This document shows positions 6,898 through 14,836 of a DNA stretch of 64,000 bases, one piece after another. The DNA is from CAVQGZ01 sp963714455 (GTDB lineage: Bacteria; Actinomycetota; Actinomycetes; Jiangellales; Jiangellaceae): NCBI GenBank assembly GCA_963714455.1, contig CAVQON010000020.1, positions 372,001 to 436,000 of the forward strand. Direction: 5' to 3'. Numbering within the stretch: the stretch's first letter is position 1; the number at the start of each line of letters is the position of its first letter. The position numbers and the translations under genes are program-made. Below the pieces are notes generated by a model. The model saw only the letters and a program-made list of their open reading frames with translations, searched no databases and had not been told where the DNA came from.

Positions 6898-8850
6898 GTG
6901 CTGGTTGTGCTCAACGTCGTGCTCCTCGTCGCGTTCGCGTTCATGGCGCGCGCGATCCTGTCGGCTCGAGAGGTCGGCTGGCCGCGACTGCTGGTGGCCG
7001 CGTTCATCGGGCTGATCCTCGGCTTCGTCATGGGCGGGCTGCTGGTGCTGGGCCCCGACCCGGACATCGATCGGCTCGACAACGGCTTGGTCGAGGCCGA
7101 CATCGTGCTTGCGTCCCTCCCCTTCCAGCTGATCGTGACCATGGGCGTGGTCGTGACGTTCGAGCTGGTCAGGTCGCGCCCGCGTCGACGGCGCCACCTC
7201 GCCCGGGTTCGGCCCGTGCAGGCGGTACGGAGGAGGACGGCGATCGCCGGACGCGGCCTTCAGGTCAGTCGGGTGGCCGCCCGGCACGGGCTGGGCGCCG
7301 CGAGCCCCGGGTCGAGCGCCGACGCTGCCGAGCAGGCACGTCGGCTGCGCGAGTCGATCGAAGACCTCGGCGGGGTCTACGTGAAGCTGGGTCAGCTGCT
7401 CGCCACGCGCCCGGACCTGCTTCCGCCAGAGGCGATCGACGAGCTGAGCACGCTTCATGCATCGGTCACTCCGGTGCCGATCGAGGAGGTGCGAGCGGTA
7501 TTGGTGGCCGAGCTCGGTGACCTCGACGACGTCTTCGAGGGCCTGGAGGCGAACCCGCTTGGCTCGGCGTCCATCGCTCAGGCCCACGTCGGTGTGCTGC
7601 GGGACGGCACCGAGGTGGTGGTGAAGGTTCAGCGCCCGGGTCTGCCGCGCGACGTCGAGCGTGACCTGACCATCCTCGACTGGGTCGCTGGCACCGCCGA
7701 GAAGCGGCTGCCCATCGCGGCGTCCTACGGAGTGGCCAAGCTGGCCGACGACTTCGCCGACGCTCTGCGCGACGAGCTCGACTTTCGCAACGAGGCAGGC
7801 CATGTCGCGGCCGTGGCCGCCGCGCTCGAGCCCTTCCCGAGCCTTCACGTACCGGCAGTCATCGAGCGCTACACGACGCCCCGGGTGCTCGTGATGGAAA
7901 GGCTCCGCGGGCGGACACTCGCCAGCCTGGACGGCGAGCGTCCGGCGGACGCCGAGGCACTCGCCGATGTGCTGTGCACCTCGCAGATCCAGGCGATGAT
8001 GCGTGGCCAGAGGTTCCACGGTGATCCGCACCCGGGCAACGTCCTGCTGCTGGACGACGGCCGGCTTGGGCTCATCGATTTCGGCATGACCGGCAAGCTG
8101 GACGCCTTCGGGCGAGCCTTCGTGCTCGAGATGCTCGTCGCAGTGCGCCTTCAGGACCCAGGACTGCTCTACGAGGCGATGGTGACGGGTGGGTCGGTGG
8201 ACCTCGGGGACAACCGGGACCAGATCGAGCGGGCGCTAGCCGCCTTCATGGCTGCCCATGTCGGGTCGGCCATGATCTCTGCCGAGGCCACGACGGAGCT
8301 GCTGCGCGTGACGGCCGAGCTTGGGATAGCGCTGCCCGAGCAGGCGTCGGTGATGTTCCGCGCCATCGCCACGCTGGTGGGCACCCTCGAGACCTTGTCG
8401 CCTGGCTACCCGTTCGTCGAGCGCGTGGTCGACGTAGCGGGAGTCGAGGCGCAGGCGACGCTTCTGCCCACCTCGCTCGCCGAGCTCGGCCAGCGCGAGA
8501 TCACCACCCTTGCCCCACTGCTGCGGCGTCTGCCGCGCCACCTCGATCGCATCTCGACCCAGCTCCACCGGGGCACGCTGACGACACGGGTGAGCCTGTT
8601 CAGCAACCCGGCCGACGTCCGGGTGCTCGAACGGCTGGTGAACAAGGTTCTGCTCACCGTGCTCGGCCTTGGGGTCGTCGGCCTGTCGATCCTGCTCATC
8701 GGCACGCAGACCGGGCCACTGTTCGCCGAGCGTGACCTGTACCTGACTCAGTTCGTCGGCTGGATCACGCTCTTCTTCGGCGCGATGCTCGTGCTGCGGT
8801 CGCTGCTCGACGTCTTGCGGCAGTCTCCGGAAGGGCCACCGCTTCGCTAG
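6898..8850 (+). CDS. ABC1/UbiB-family atypical kinase, membrane-anchored
   Basis: A 650-residue protein of the AarF/ABC1/UbiB family, atypical kinases tied to isoprenoid-quinone and lipid homeostasis. Residues 1-90 hold about three hydrophobic segments, an N-terminal membrane module not found in E. coli UbiB. The kinase core follows: the KxGQ motif in VYVKLGQLLATRPDLLP, the nucleotide loop LGSASIAQAHVG, the lysine in EVVVKVQRPG, and HGDPHPGNVLLLDDGRLG with IDFGMTG as catalytic and metal motifs. Two further hydrophobic helices close the C-terminus. Actinobacteria generally make menaquinone, so a ubiquinone role is unlikely; a menaquinone or lipid role is inference. A 4-bp tail overlap joins it to the convergent HNH gene. 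Confidence 0.88.
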   Translation: MLVVLNVVLLVAFAFMARAILSAREVGWPRLLVAAFIGLILGFVMGGLLVLGPDPDIDRLDNGLVEADIVLASLPFQLIVTMGVVVTFELVRSRPRRRRHLARVRPVQAVRRRTAIAGRGLQVSRVAARHGLGAASPGSSADAAEQARRLRESIEDLGGVYVKLGQLLATRPDLLPPEAIDELSTLHASVTPVPIEEVRAVLVAELGDLDDVFEGLEANPLGSASIAQAHVGVLRDGTEVVVKVQRPGLPRDVERDLTILDWVAGTAEKRLPIAASYGVAKLADDFADALRDELDFRNEAGHVAAVAAALEPFPSLHVPAVIERYTTPRVLVMERLRGRTLASLDGERPADAEALADVLCTSQIQAMMRGQRFHGDPHPGNVLLLDDGRLGLIDFGMTGKLDAFGRAFVLEMLVAVRLQDPGLLYEAMVTGGSVDLGDNRDQIERALAAFMAAHVGSAMISAEATTELLRVTAELGIALPEQASVMFRAIATLVGTLETLSPGYPFVERVVDVAGVEAQATLLPTSLAELGQREITTLAPLLRRLPRHLDRISTQLHRGTLTTRVSLFSNPADVRVLERLVNKVLLTVLGLGVVGLSILLIGTQTGPLFAERDLYLTQFVGWITLFFGAMLVLRSLLDVLRQSPEGPPLR

Positions 8851-10403
8851 AAGGGCGGCGGGTCGGGTTCGGGTTCGCGCGGCGAGTCGGGTGCCCCGGC
8901 GACGTCGGGTCGGTGGTCGTGGGGGTCGGTGGTGAGGATGTGTCCGGTGGGGGTGGTCCAGATCAGCCGCCCGTCGGGGTCGAGCTGGGTGTGCCAGTGG
9001 GGGGCGTGGGTCTTGAGTCGGTGGTGGCGTCGGCACAGGCAGCATGTGTTGTCCGCGGTTGTCGGGCCGTGGGGGTAGGGCACGACGTGGTCGCAGTCGC
9101 ACGCTGTCGCCGCGCGGGTGCAGCCCGGGGCGCGACAGACGGTGTCGCGGGCGTGGGCGAGGCGTTCCATGACCGGCGGGTGCGTATACCCGGCGGCGGG
9201 TGGGAGCCGGTCGAGCCAGCGCACCGCCGCCGCGTCACCGCCGGCCGTGTCACTGGTGGTGGCGCGCAGCAGGGTGGTCAGGCCGAGGAGGTGGCCGGTG
9301 TCGGGGTGGTAGACCAGCGCGCGGCAGCTCGTGGCGTGGGCGGCGAGGTCGCGGGTGGTGGTGGCGGGCAGGGGGCCGTAGCCGGGGACCTCCCCGGGTG
9401 TCGGGCCGCCGGTGAGGGTGTCGGCGGGGATCGTGACGGTCACCTGCACCCCCACCCCACCCGGGTTGCCGGAGCTGCCGGGGCTGCTGGTGGGGGTGAG
9501 GTCCACATCGGCGGGGTCGCCGTGGGTGGCCGGGGCGCCGGTGATCATGGTGGTGAGCAGGTCCGCACGCCGCTGCTCCCGGGTGCGGGTGTCGGTGGGG
9601 CTGGTCGGGTCGTGCGCCACCGCGGTCAGCACGGCGCGCACGGTGAGGGCGTCGGTCTCCGGGAGGCGGGCCATCAGGGTGGCCAGCCCGTCCACGCCGG
9701 CGGCCTCGACCCAGACGCGGCGGTCTCGGGCGTCGCGGCGCGGGGAGTCCACCCCGGCGGCAGCCCGGGCGGCGTGGATGAGGCGGCGCATCCGCGCCGA
9801 CATCTGCCCGACCGTGCGGGGCCGGTCCAGCAGCCACACCACCATGCTGGCCTCCACGCTGCGGAGCCGGTCGGGGGTGATGAGGGGGGCGAGCTCGTCG
9901 AGGTGCTCGGCCAGCTTCGTCGCCGTCCACACCTGCACCCGCCCCTGCTCCACCACATCCCGTAGCCGCGTGTGCCGGGCGAGACGCTGCGCGAGGTCCA
10001 GACGAGTCGACACCTGACGCTCACTGACCGCCAACGCTTGGGCGACCTCCAGGCCCATCCAGCCGTCCGGGTCACAGCACCCCCGCGTGCACGACCCGGG
10101 GGCATGACCCTCCGGCCCCGTCTCCTGCCGCTGCGTGGCCAGGCGCCGCTCCCGCAGCTCCAGCAGCAACCGACCCTGCGCCGCGCTCAGCTGCGTGATC
10201 AGCCCTTCGGCGTCGGCGAGCCGGGCCAGCAGCTCCTCCTCCGACACCACCGCCTCGCCGTCGGTGTCCGGGCCGAACACCCGACCGAACCGACCCCACG
10301 GAGACCGCGCCACCACCTCCCCGACCATGACCTCCAGATCACTGGCAACACACTCGCCAGCAACAACCGCGGGAACGGTGGCGGGACGCGGGATCGACGT
10401 CAT
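8847..10403 (-). CDS. DUF222 domain protein with C-terminal HNH nuclease (13E12-like)
   Basis: A 518-residue protein with an all-helical DUF222 region over roughly residues 30-330 (LADAEGLITQLSAAQGRLLL and SERQVSTRLDLAQRLA) and a C-terminal HNH module at about 430-490. The module contains CRAPGCTRAATACDCDHVVPYPHG-type elements: CRAPGC, CDCDHVVPYPHGP, NTCCLCRRHHRLKTH. These supply the zinc cysteines and the HNH histidine and asparagine. The family, called REP13E12 in mycobacteria, is multicopy in actinobacterial genomes and often marks mobile or hypervariable loci; its function is unknown. The ATG at 10403 fits the domain start, and GATGCT lies 6 nt upstream. The tail overlaps the kinase gene by 4 bp. 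Confidence 0.85.
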   Translation of the reverse strand: MTSIPRPATVPAVVAGECVASDLEVMVGEVVARSPWGRFGRVFGPDTDGEAVVSEEELLARLADAEGLITQLSAAQGRLLLELRERRLATQRQETGPEGHAPGSCTRGCCDPDGWMGLEVAQALAVSERQVSTRLDLAQRLARHTRLRDVVEQGRVQVWTATKLAEHLDELAPLITPDRLRSVEASMVVWLLDRPRTVGQMSARMRRLIHAARAAAGVDSPRRDARDRRVWVEAAGVDGLATLMARLPETDALTVRAVLTAVAHDPTSPTDTRTREQRRADLLTTMITGAPATHGDPADVDLTPTSSPGSSGNPGGVGVQVTVTIPADTLTGGPTPGEVPGYGPLPATTTRDLAAHATSCRALVYHPDTGHLLGLTTLLRATTSDTAGGDAAAVRWLDRLPPAAGYTHPPVMERLAHARDTVCRAPGCTRAATACDCDHVVPYPHGPTTADNTCCLCRRHHRLKTHAPHWHTQLDPDGRLIWTTPTGHILTTDPHDHRPDVAGAPDSPREPEPDPPPF

Positions 10404-10531
10404 GCGACCAGCATCCTCGGGGGGTCCGACACAACCCCCGACCGACCACCGGCCCGTCCACAACCTCGAGTACACCCGGCCCGCCCGCCGCCGGACGACC
10501 AAGAACGATGCGAGCCCCAGCGACTTCCGGC
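10404..10531. other. Intergenic spacer upstream of the DUF222-HNH gene
   Basis: This 128-bp gap separates two minus-strand genes. It contains a short inverted repeat at 10420-10439 (GGGGGT and ACCCCC around 8 nt) in the presumed 5' region of the nuclease gene. No T-tract follows and no other feature is seen. Confidence 0.4.
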
Positions 10532-12910
10532 TCAGACAGCGCCGCGGGCGGTCAGCCACCGGAAGGCGAGCAGACCCGGAAGGATCGGCAGCCAGAACGT
10601 GGCGAACCGGTAGAGGAAGACACCGGCGACTGCGATGGGCGAAGCGATGCCGATGCCGGTCAGGGCGGCGATGAGGATGGCCTCGACGGCTCCCAACCCG
10701 CCTGGGGTGGGCGCTGCCGCAGCAACGGATCCCGCGGTGAGGTAGATCAGGGCGATGGCGGCGAAGCTGGCTTCGGAGCCGAACGCCGTGACTGAGAAGT
10801 ACAGGCACGCCGAGTAGGCCACCGAGAGCAGTGTCACGCCCGTGAAGAGCAGGGTGATCTTGACCGGGTCACGGGCGACCTGCCCCATCGCGTCGATCGA
10901 GTGCTTGACGGCAGGCACCACCGTCTCGCGCACCAGCGTCTGCACGCGAGGGACGAACAACGACAGGCCCACGACGACGAGGATGCCGCCACCGACGGCC
11001 AGCATCACTCCTGCCGGCGGCAGGCGCTCCAGCTCTTCCTCCAACGCTCCGCTGCGTCCGGCCCAGAGGCCGACGACAAGGAGCAGCACCAGGTGCGAGA
11101 TGAACGTCGCCGCCTCTTTCGACGCGATCACCGAGACGGAGACGGGCGGGGAGAACCCGCGCTTCTGCAGGTAGCGCAGGTTGAGGCCGAGATGCCCGAT
11201 CCCGGGCGGGGCGAAGGAGGCGACGAAGGCCGACGACATCGCCAGGCCGCCGTACTCGGGCACCGACACCCGGCCGGGAGTGGCGCCCGACATCGACATC
11301 GCCACGGCGATGTAGGTCAGGACGGACGCCAGCAGCGCGGGCGGGACGTAGCGCCAGTCCGCCTCGCGGATCGCCTCCAGCATCCGCGGGAAGTCGGCCA
11401 GCTGAGGGATGAGCACGTAGACGGCGACAGCCAGCAGCGCTGCCATCACCAGGTACTGCGGCTTCAGCCGCTCGACCTTGGCCAGCTGCGGCTCGTCGAC
11501 GCCGGTGACGCGAGACAGCTCGTCGATCAGCGGCTGAGCGGCGTCCTCGACGTCCTTGAGCTGCTTGCGGGTCTGCGACGTCAAGGCAGCCGGCACCAGA
11601 CGGGTCATGGCGTCGGCCAGCGGCTCGGTACCGAGCACCTCGGCGGCGGCTGCCACCGACCGCTGTGCTCCTACGCGCACGTAGGTGGCGGCCAGCAGCT
11701 CGGCGATGTCGCCGGCCATGACCTGGTCGTCCGCAGCCGCCTGACCGAAGCTGTAGTCGACGAGCCAGACCTGTCCCGCAGGGTCGAGGACGAGGTTGCC
11801 CAGCTCGAGGTCGCGGTGCGCCACTCTTGCCGCGCGCAGGCCGGCTACCTGCGCCCAGCACTGACGCAGCACGTCGTCGCTGAGGGCAGCGTCGTCCAGC
11901 TCCGCCAGCGAGGTTCCCTCGACCTCGTCGACGGCGAGGACGACGTGGTCGCCGTGCAGCGGCGTGATCGCGCGCACGTCGGGCGAGCGAACCCCACGGT
12001 CAGCGCTGTAGACGGTGAGCAGGGCCTCGACCGCCACCGCACGGCGGGCGGAGGAGTAGGCGGTGTCGTCGCCGACGTCCCGCAGCCGAACGCGTCGGTA
12101 GGCCCGGTACAGGCTGTCGATCTGCTGGCTCTCGCGGCCCACGACCTTCGCGCGCACGGGCCCGACATCGGTGCGGGCGCGGAACTCCCACGAGCTGCGC
12201 TCGAGGCTCAGCGGCTGTACCTCGCTGACGGACAGCCCGCTGCGCTCCAGGGCGTCGCGCACCCCGGCCGCGGAGGCGACCCGGGCGGTCCGGCCGAAGA
12301 CCAGGAGCAACGAGGCCCCGACGACCCCGCCCACCCCGATGGCGAGCAGCACGTCGAGGGGCAGGTCTGCCGACGTCAGGATGCGCAGTGTCGCCAGCAC
12401 TCCCAGCATCACCCACACGGCATGCCGCCACCGGCGCGGCAGCTCGATGCCGGCGATGACGGCGGCGGCTGTGTAGACCGCGAGAGCACCCCCCGAGGGC
12501 CACCCGCCCTGCGCGGCGAAGGCTGTCTCGGTGCCGTCCGGCAGGCTGAGGATGCGTACCGGCACCGCGTCGCGGACGACGACGAACGCGACCGCGGCCA
12601 GCACGATGCCCAGCCCGCCCACGGCGAACGTCCGGAACCGGCGGGCGACCAGCAGGAGGATCGGTGCTCCGATCGCCAGGAGCAGGAACAGCACGCTCAC
12701 GATCGAGACGACCAGGCCGGCGACAGTGGCGGGGACGCGCACGAAGCCCTCGACGATGTCGGACTCGATGCCGGCCATCGTCTCGTCCAGGCCGGTCGCC
12801 AAGGCGACGCCGACCAGAAGCAGCGCCAAGAACCAGCCCAGGCGCTTCAGGTCGTCGGTCGTACGGCGGTGAACCGTGACCCAGAGCGACTCCTGCTCGG
12901 AGTCAGCCAC
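10532..12910 (-). CDS. Three-part membrane protein: degenerate PAP2, kinase-like and LPG-synthase-type domains
   Basis: A 792-residue polytopic protein. Residues about 1-215 form a hydrophobic module resembling a PAP2 phosphatase, but the active-site histidines are gone: the PSGH motif reads WPSGG, and the SRxxxxxHxxxD motif reads RILTSADLPLDV. Residues about 230-430 are a soluble kinase-like or phosphotransferase-like domain with HRDLELGNLVLD and LVDYSFG in place of HRDxxxxN and DFG. Residues about 480-792 are a flippase-like LPG_synthase_TM domain with motifs FAPPGIGHLGLNLRYLQKRG and AAAPTPGGLGAVEA. Related actinobacterial proteins exist but their function is unknown. A role moving or modifying a lipid-linked intermediate is inference. 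It overlaps the ppgK stop by 8 bp and is probably co-transcribed. Confidence 0.8.
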   Translation of the reverse strand: MADSEQESLWVTVHRRTTDDLKRLGWFLALLLVGVALATGLDETMAGIESDIVEGFVRVPATVAGLVVSIVSVLFLLLAIGAPILLLVARRFRTFAVGGLGIVLAAVAFVVVRDAVPVRILSLPDGTETAFAAQGGWPSGGALAVYTAAAVIAGIELPRRWRHAVWVMLGVLATLRILTSADLPLDVLLAIGVGGVVGASLLLVFGRTARVASAAGVRDALERSGLSVSEVQPLSLERSSWEFRARTDVGPVRAKVVGRESQQIDSLYRAYRRVRLRDVGDDTAYSSARRAVAVEALLTVYSADRGVRSPDVRAITPLHGDHVVLAVDEVEGTSLAELDDAALSDDVLRQCWAQVAGLRAARVAHRDLELGNLVLDPAGQVWLVDYSFGQAAADDQVMAGDIAELLAATYVRVGAQRSVAAAAEVLGTEPLADAMTRLVPAALTSQTRKQLKDVEDAAQPLIDELSRVTGVDEPQLAKVERLKPQYLVMAALLAVAVYVLIPQLADFPRMLEAIREADWRYVPPALLASVLTYIAVAMSMSGATPGRVSVPEYGGLAMSSAFVASFAPPGIGHLGLNLRYLQKRGFSPPVSVSVIASKEAATFISHLVLLLVVGLWAGRSGALEEELERLPPAGVMLAVGGGILVVVGLSLFVPRVQTLVRETVVPAVKHSIDAMGQVARDPVKITLLFTGVTLLSVAYSACLYFSVTAFGSEASFAAIALIYLTAGSVAAAAPTPGGLGAVEAILIAALTGIGIASPIAVAGVFLYRFATFWLPILPGLLAFRWLTARGAV

Positions 12911-13670
12911 CGGCGCCGAAGCGCTCGTCGGCCGTGACCGCGGCCCCGACGATGCCGGCCGTGTTGCGCAGCTGAGCCGGGATGAGCTCGGCCGTGGTCG
13001 TGATCAGCGGCAAGAACTTGTCCGACTTACGGCTCACGCCACCGCCGACGATGATGACGTCGGGGGAGAGGAGGAACTCGACGTAGGCGTAGTACTCCTG
13101 CAGACGTTTCGCCCAGTCGGGGTACGACAGCCCCTCGGCGTTCTTCGCGGACGAGGCGGCGTACTTCTCCGCGGAGTCGCCGTGCATCTGCAGGTGGCCG
13201 AGCTCGGTGTTCGGCACGAGCGCTCCGTCGTTGATGAGCGCGGTGCCGATGCCCGTCCCGAGCGTCGTCAGCAGGACGACGCCGTCGCGCCCTCGGGCCG
13301 CTCCGAAGCGCACCTCGGCGATGCCGGCTGCGTCGGCGTCGTTGAGCACTGCCGCCGGCAGCCCGGTCGTGGTGTGCACCAGCTCGGCGAAGTCGACGCC
13401 GATCCAGGCCTTGCCGAGGTTCGCGGCGGAGTAGAGCACGCCATGGCGCACGATCCCGGGGAAGGTGCAGCCGAAGGGGCCGGTCCAGCCGGCCTCGGCC
13501 ACGATGTCGGCGATGATCGGGGCCACGTTGGCGGGCGTCGACTTCTTGGGTGTGAGCACCTTGATGCGCTCGCTGACGAACTCCCCGGTGTCGAGGTCGA
13601 CGCGGGCACCCTTGATCCCGCTGCCGCCGATGTCGATGCCGAAGCCGATGTTGCGCCCATGCTCCTCCAC
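12903..13670 (-). CDS. ppgK: Polyphosphate glucokinase (ROK family)
   Basis: A 255-residue ROK-family enzyme that phosphorylates glucose with polyphosphate (and often ATP), a hallmark of actinobacteria. It shows the phosphate-binding motif GFGIDIGGSGIKGARVDL, the glucose-binding region NDADAAGIAEVRFGAARG, TLGTGIGTALI, and NTELGHLQMHGDSAEKYA where a canonical ROK protein would carry a zinc-binding cysteine motif. The replacement of that zinc motif is typical of polyphosphate glucokinases. The GTG at 13670 is preceded by TAAGGT at 7 nt. The gene leads a probable two-gene unit with the three-part membrane protein. Confidence 0.92.
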   Translation of the reverse strand: MEEHGRNIGFGIDIGGSGIKGARVDLDTGEFVSERIKVLTPKKSTPANVAPIIADIVAEAGWTGPFGCTFPGIVRHGVLYSAANLGKAWIGVDFAELVHTTTGLPAAVLNDADAAGIAEVRFGAARGRDGVVLLTTLGTGIGTALINDGALVPNTELGHLQMHGDSAEKYAASSAKNAEGLSYPDWAKRLQEYYAYVEFLLSPDVIIVGGGVSRKSDKFLPLITTTAELIPAQLRNTAGIVGAAVTADERFGAGG

Positions 13671-13677
13671 GGCGCAG

Positions 13678-13683
13678 ACCTTA
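13678..13683 (-). promoter_or_regulatory. -10 element of ppgK (leaderless)
   Basis: TAAGGT on the minus strand ends 7 nt before the GTG at 13670. No Shine-Dalgarno sequence lies between them. Confidence 0.5.
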
Positions 13684-13704
13684 GTGCGTTGCGGCCCGCC
13701 AGGG

Positions 13705-14574
13705 TCAGGGCAACGTCAGGATCTCGGCCCCGTCGTCGGTGACGACCAGGGTGTGCTCGAACTGCGCGGAGCGCTTCAGGTCGGCGGTGACGACCGTCCA
13801 GCCGTCGTCCCACATCGTCCAGTCAGGGGTGCCCAGGTTGAGCATCGGCTCGATGGTGAAGGTCATCCCGGGCTGCAGGATGAGGTCGGCTCGGGGGTCG
13901 TCGTAGTGGGGGACGACAAGGCCGGAGTGGAACGACGTGTGCACGCCGTGCCCGGTGAAGTCGCGCACCACGCCGTATCCGAACCGGCGGGCGTAGGACT
14001 CGATCACTCGTCCCACGATGTTGAGACGACGTCCGGGCCGAACAGCGGCGATCGCCCGGGTGAGGGCCTGCTCGGTGCGCTCGACGAGCAGGCGCGACTC
14101 CTCGTCGACGTCACCGACGAGGTACGTGGCGTCGGTGTCGCCGTGCACGCCGACGCCGTCGATCGTCACGAACGCCGTGATGTCGATGTTCACGATGTCG
14201 CCGTCGTCCAGCACCGTGGAGTCCGGGATGCCGTGGCAGATCACCTCGTTGACGCTGGTGCACAGCGACTTGGGGAACCCGCGGTACCCGAGCGTGGACG
14301 GGTAGGCGCCGTGGTCGCACAAGAACTCGTGGCCGATGCGGTCGATCTCGTCCGTGGTGACGCCGGGCTCGATGGCCGAGGCGGCTTCGCGCATGGCCTG
14401 GGCGGCGATGCGCCCGGCGACGCGCATGCGCTCGATGATCTCCGGTGGCTGCACGTCCGGGCCGCGGTAGGGCAGGGGCGCCTGCTGGCCGACGTACTCC
14501 GGGCGCGCGATACCGGCGGGCACCTTCCGCTCAGGTGAGAGGGTTCCCTGAGTAACGGCGTGGGTGATCGTCAC
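13705..14574 (-). CDS. map: Type I methionine aminopeptidase
   Basis: A 289-residue metallopeptidase that removes initiator methionine. The five metal ligands can be traced: Asp in NIDITAF, Asp in HGDTDATYLVG, His in DFTGHGVHTSFH, Glu in TIEPMLNLG and Glu in AQFEHTLVV; CTSVNEVICHGIPD is the usual substrate-pocket motif. The N-terminal extension of about 40 residues (ERKVPAGIARPEYVGQQAPL) is common in actinobacterial MetAP proteins. The start is GTG 14574, because TACACT ends 7 nt upstream and the upstream open frame is not conserved. It is divergent from a 64-residue gene only 24 bp away, and their -10 hexamers share a base. Confidence 0.95.
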   Translation of the reverse strand: MTITHAVTQGTLSPERKVPAGIARPEYVGQQAPLPYRGPDVQPPEIIERMRVAGRIAAQAMREAASAIEPGVTTDEIDRIGHEFLCDHGAYPSTLGYRGFPKSLCTSVNEVICHGIPDSTVLDDGDIVNIDITAFVTIDGVGVHGDTDATYLVGDVDEESRLLVERTEQALTRAIAAVRPGRRLNIVGRVIESYARRFGYGVVRDFTGHGVHTSFHSGLVVPHYDDPRADLILQPGMTFTIEPMLNLGTPDWTMWDDGWTVVTADLKRSAQFEHTLVVTDDGAEILTLP

Positions 14575-14581
14575 GGTGTCG

Positions 14582-14587
14582 AGTGTA
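14582..14587 (-). promoter_or_regulatory. -10 element of map (leaderless)
   Basis: TACACT on the minus strand ends 7 nt before the GTG at 14574. It abuts the oppositely oriented -10 of the small gene at 14587-14592, sharing one base, so the two promoters are mutually exclusive. Confidence 0.55.
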
Positions 14588-14592
14588 AAGAT
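14587..14592 (+). promoter_or_regulatory. -10 element of the 64-residue protein gene (leaderless)
   Basis: AAAGAT lies 6 nt before the ATG at 14599. Only the A2 and T6 positions match TANNNT, so it is weaker than the map element it abuts. Confidence 0.4.
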
Positions 14593-14598
14593 GGGGGC

Positions 14599-14793
14599 AT
14601 GACCGACGCGACTCGCGGACCCTGGTACTGGTGCCTCGTGCACAACCGGCTCGAAGGAGCCGAGGGGTGCCCCAACATCGAGCGCATGGGGCCCTACGAG
14701 ACCAAGGAGATGGCCGAGGGTGCCCTCGACCGCGCCCACGAGCGCACCGAGGCGTGGGACGCCGAGGACAGGAGCTGGCGGGGCGGCTCCTGA
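14599..14793 (+). CDS. Conserved small actinobacterial protein with CxxH...C motif
   Basis: A 64-residue soluble protein beginning MTDATRGPWYWCLVHNRLEG. The aromatic-rich start is followed by a possible metal-binding set (Cys and His in WCLVH, Cys in EGC) and then RMGPYETKEMAEGALDRAHE, an amphipathic helix. I recall similar proteins of about this size across actinobacteria without assigned function; the conserved spacing WYWCLxH...GC...RxGPY is what suggests a real gene. The ATG at 14599 is chosen over an upstream in-frame codon because the upstream residues would run into the divergent map promoter. A zinc- or protein-binding adaptor role is a guess. Confidence 0.75.
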   Translation: MTDATRGPWYWCLVHNRLEGAEGCPNIERMGPYETKEMAEGALDRAHERTEAWDAEDRSWRGGS

Positions 14794-14836
14794 GTCGAGA
14801 AGACCCGGACCGGCCCGGGCGGACCGGCCGATCGGC

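Noticed and set aside
10420..10439. GGGGGT/ACCCCC repeat as an operator
   Set aside because: Six-bp G/C-only arms are expected by chance in this composition.
10404..10808. N-terminal extension of the DUF222-HNH protein
   Set aside because: The added residues overlap the 3' end of the three-part membrane protein and have no family similarity; ATG 10403 fits the domain start.
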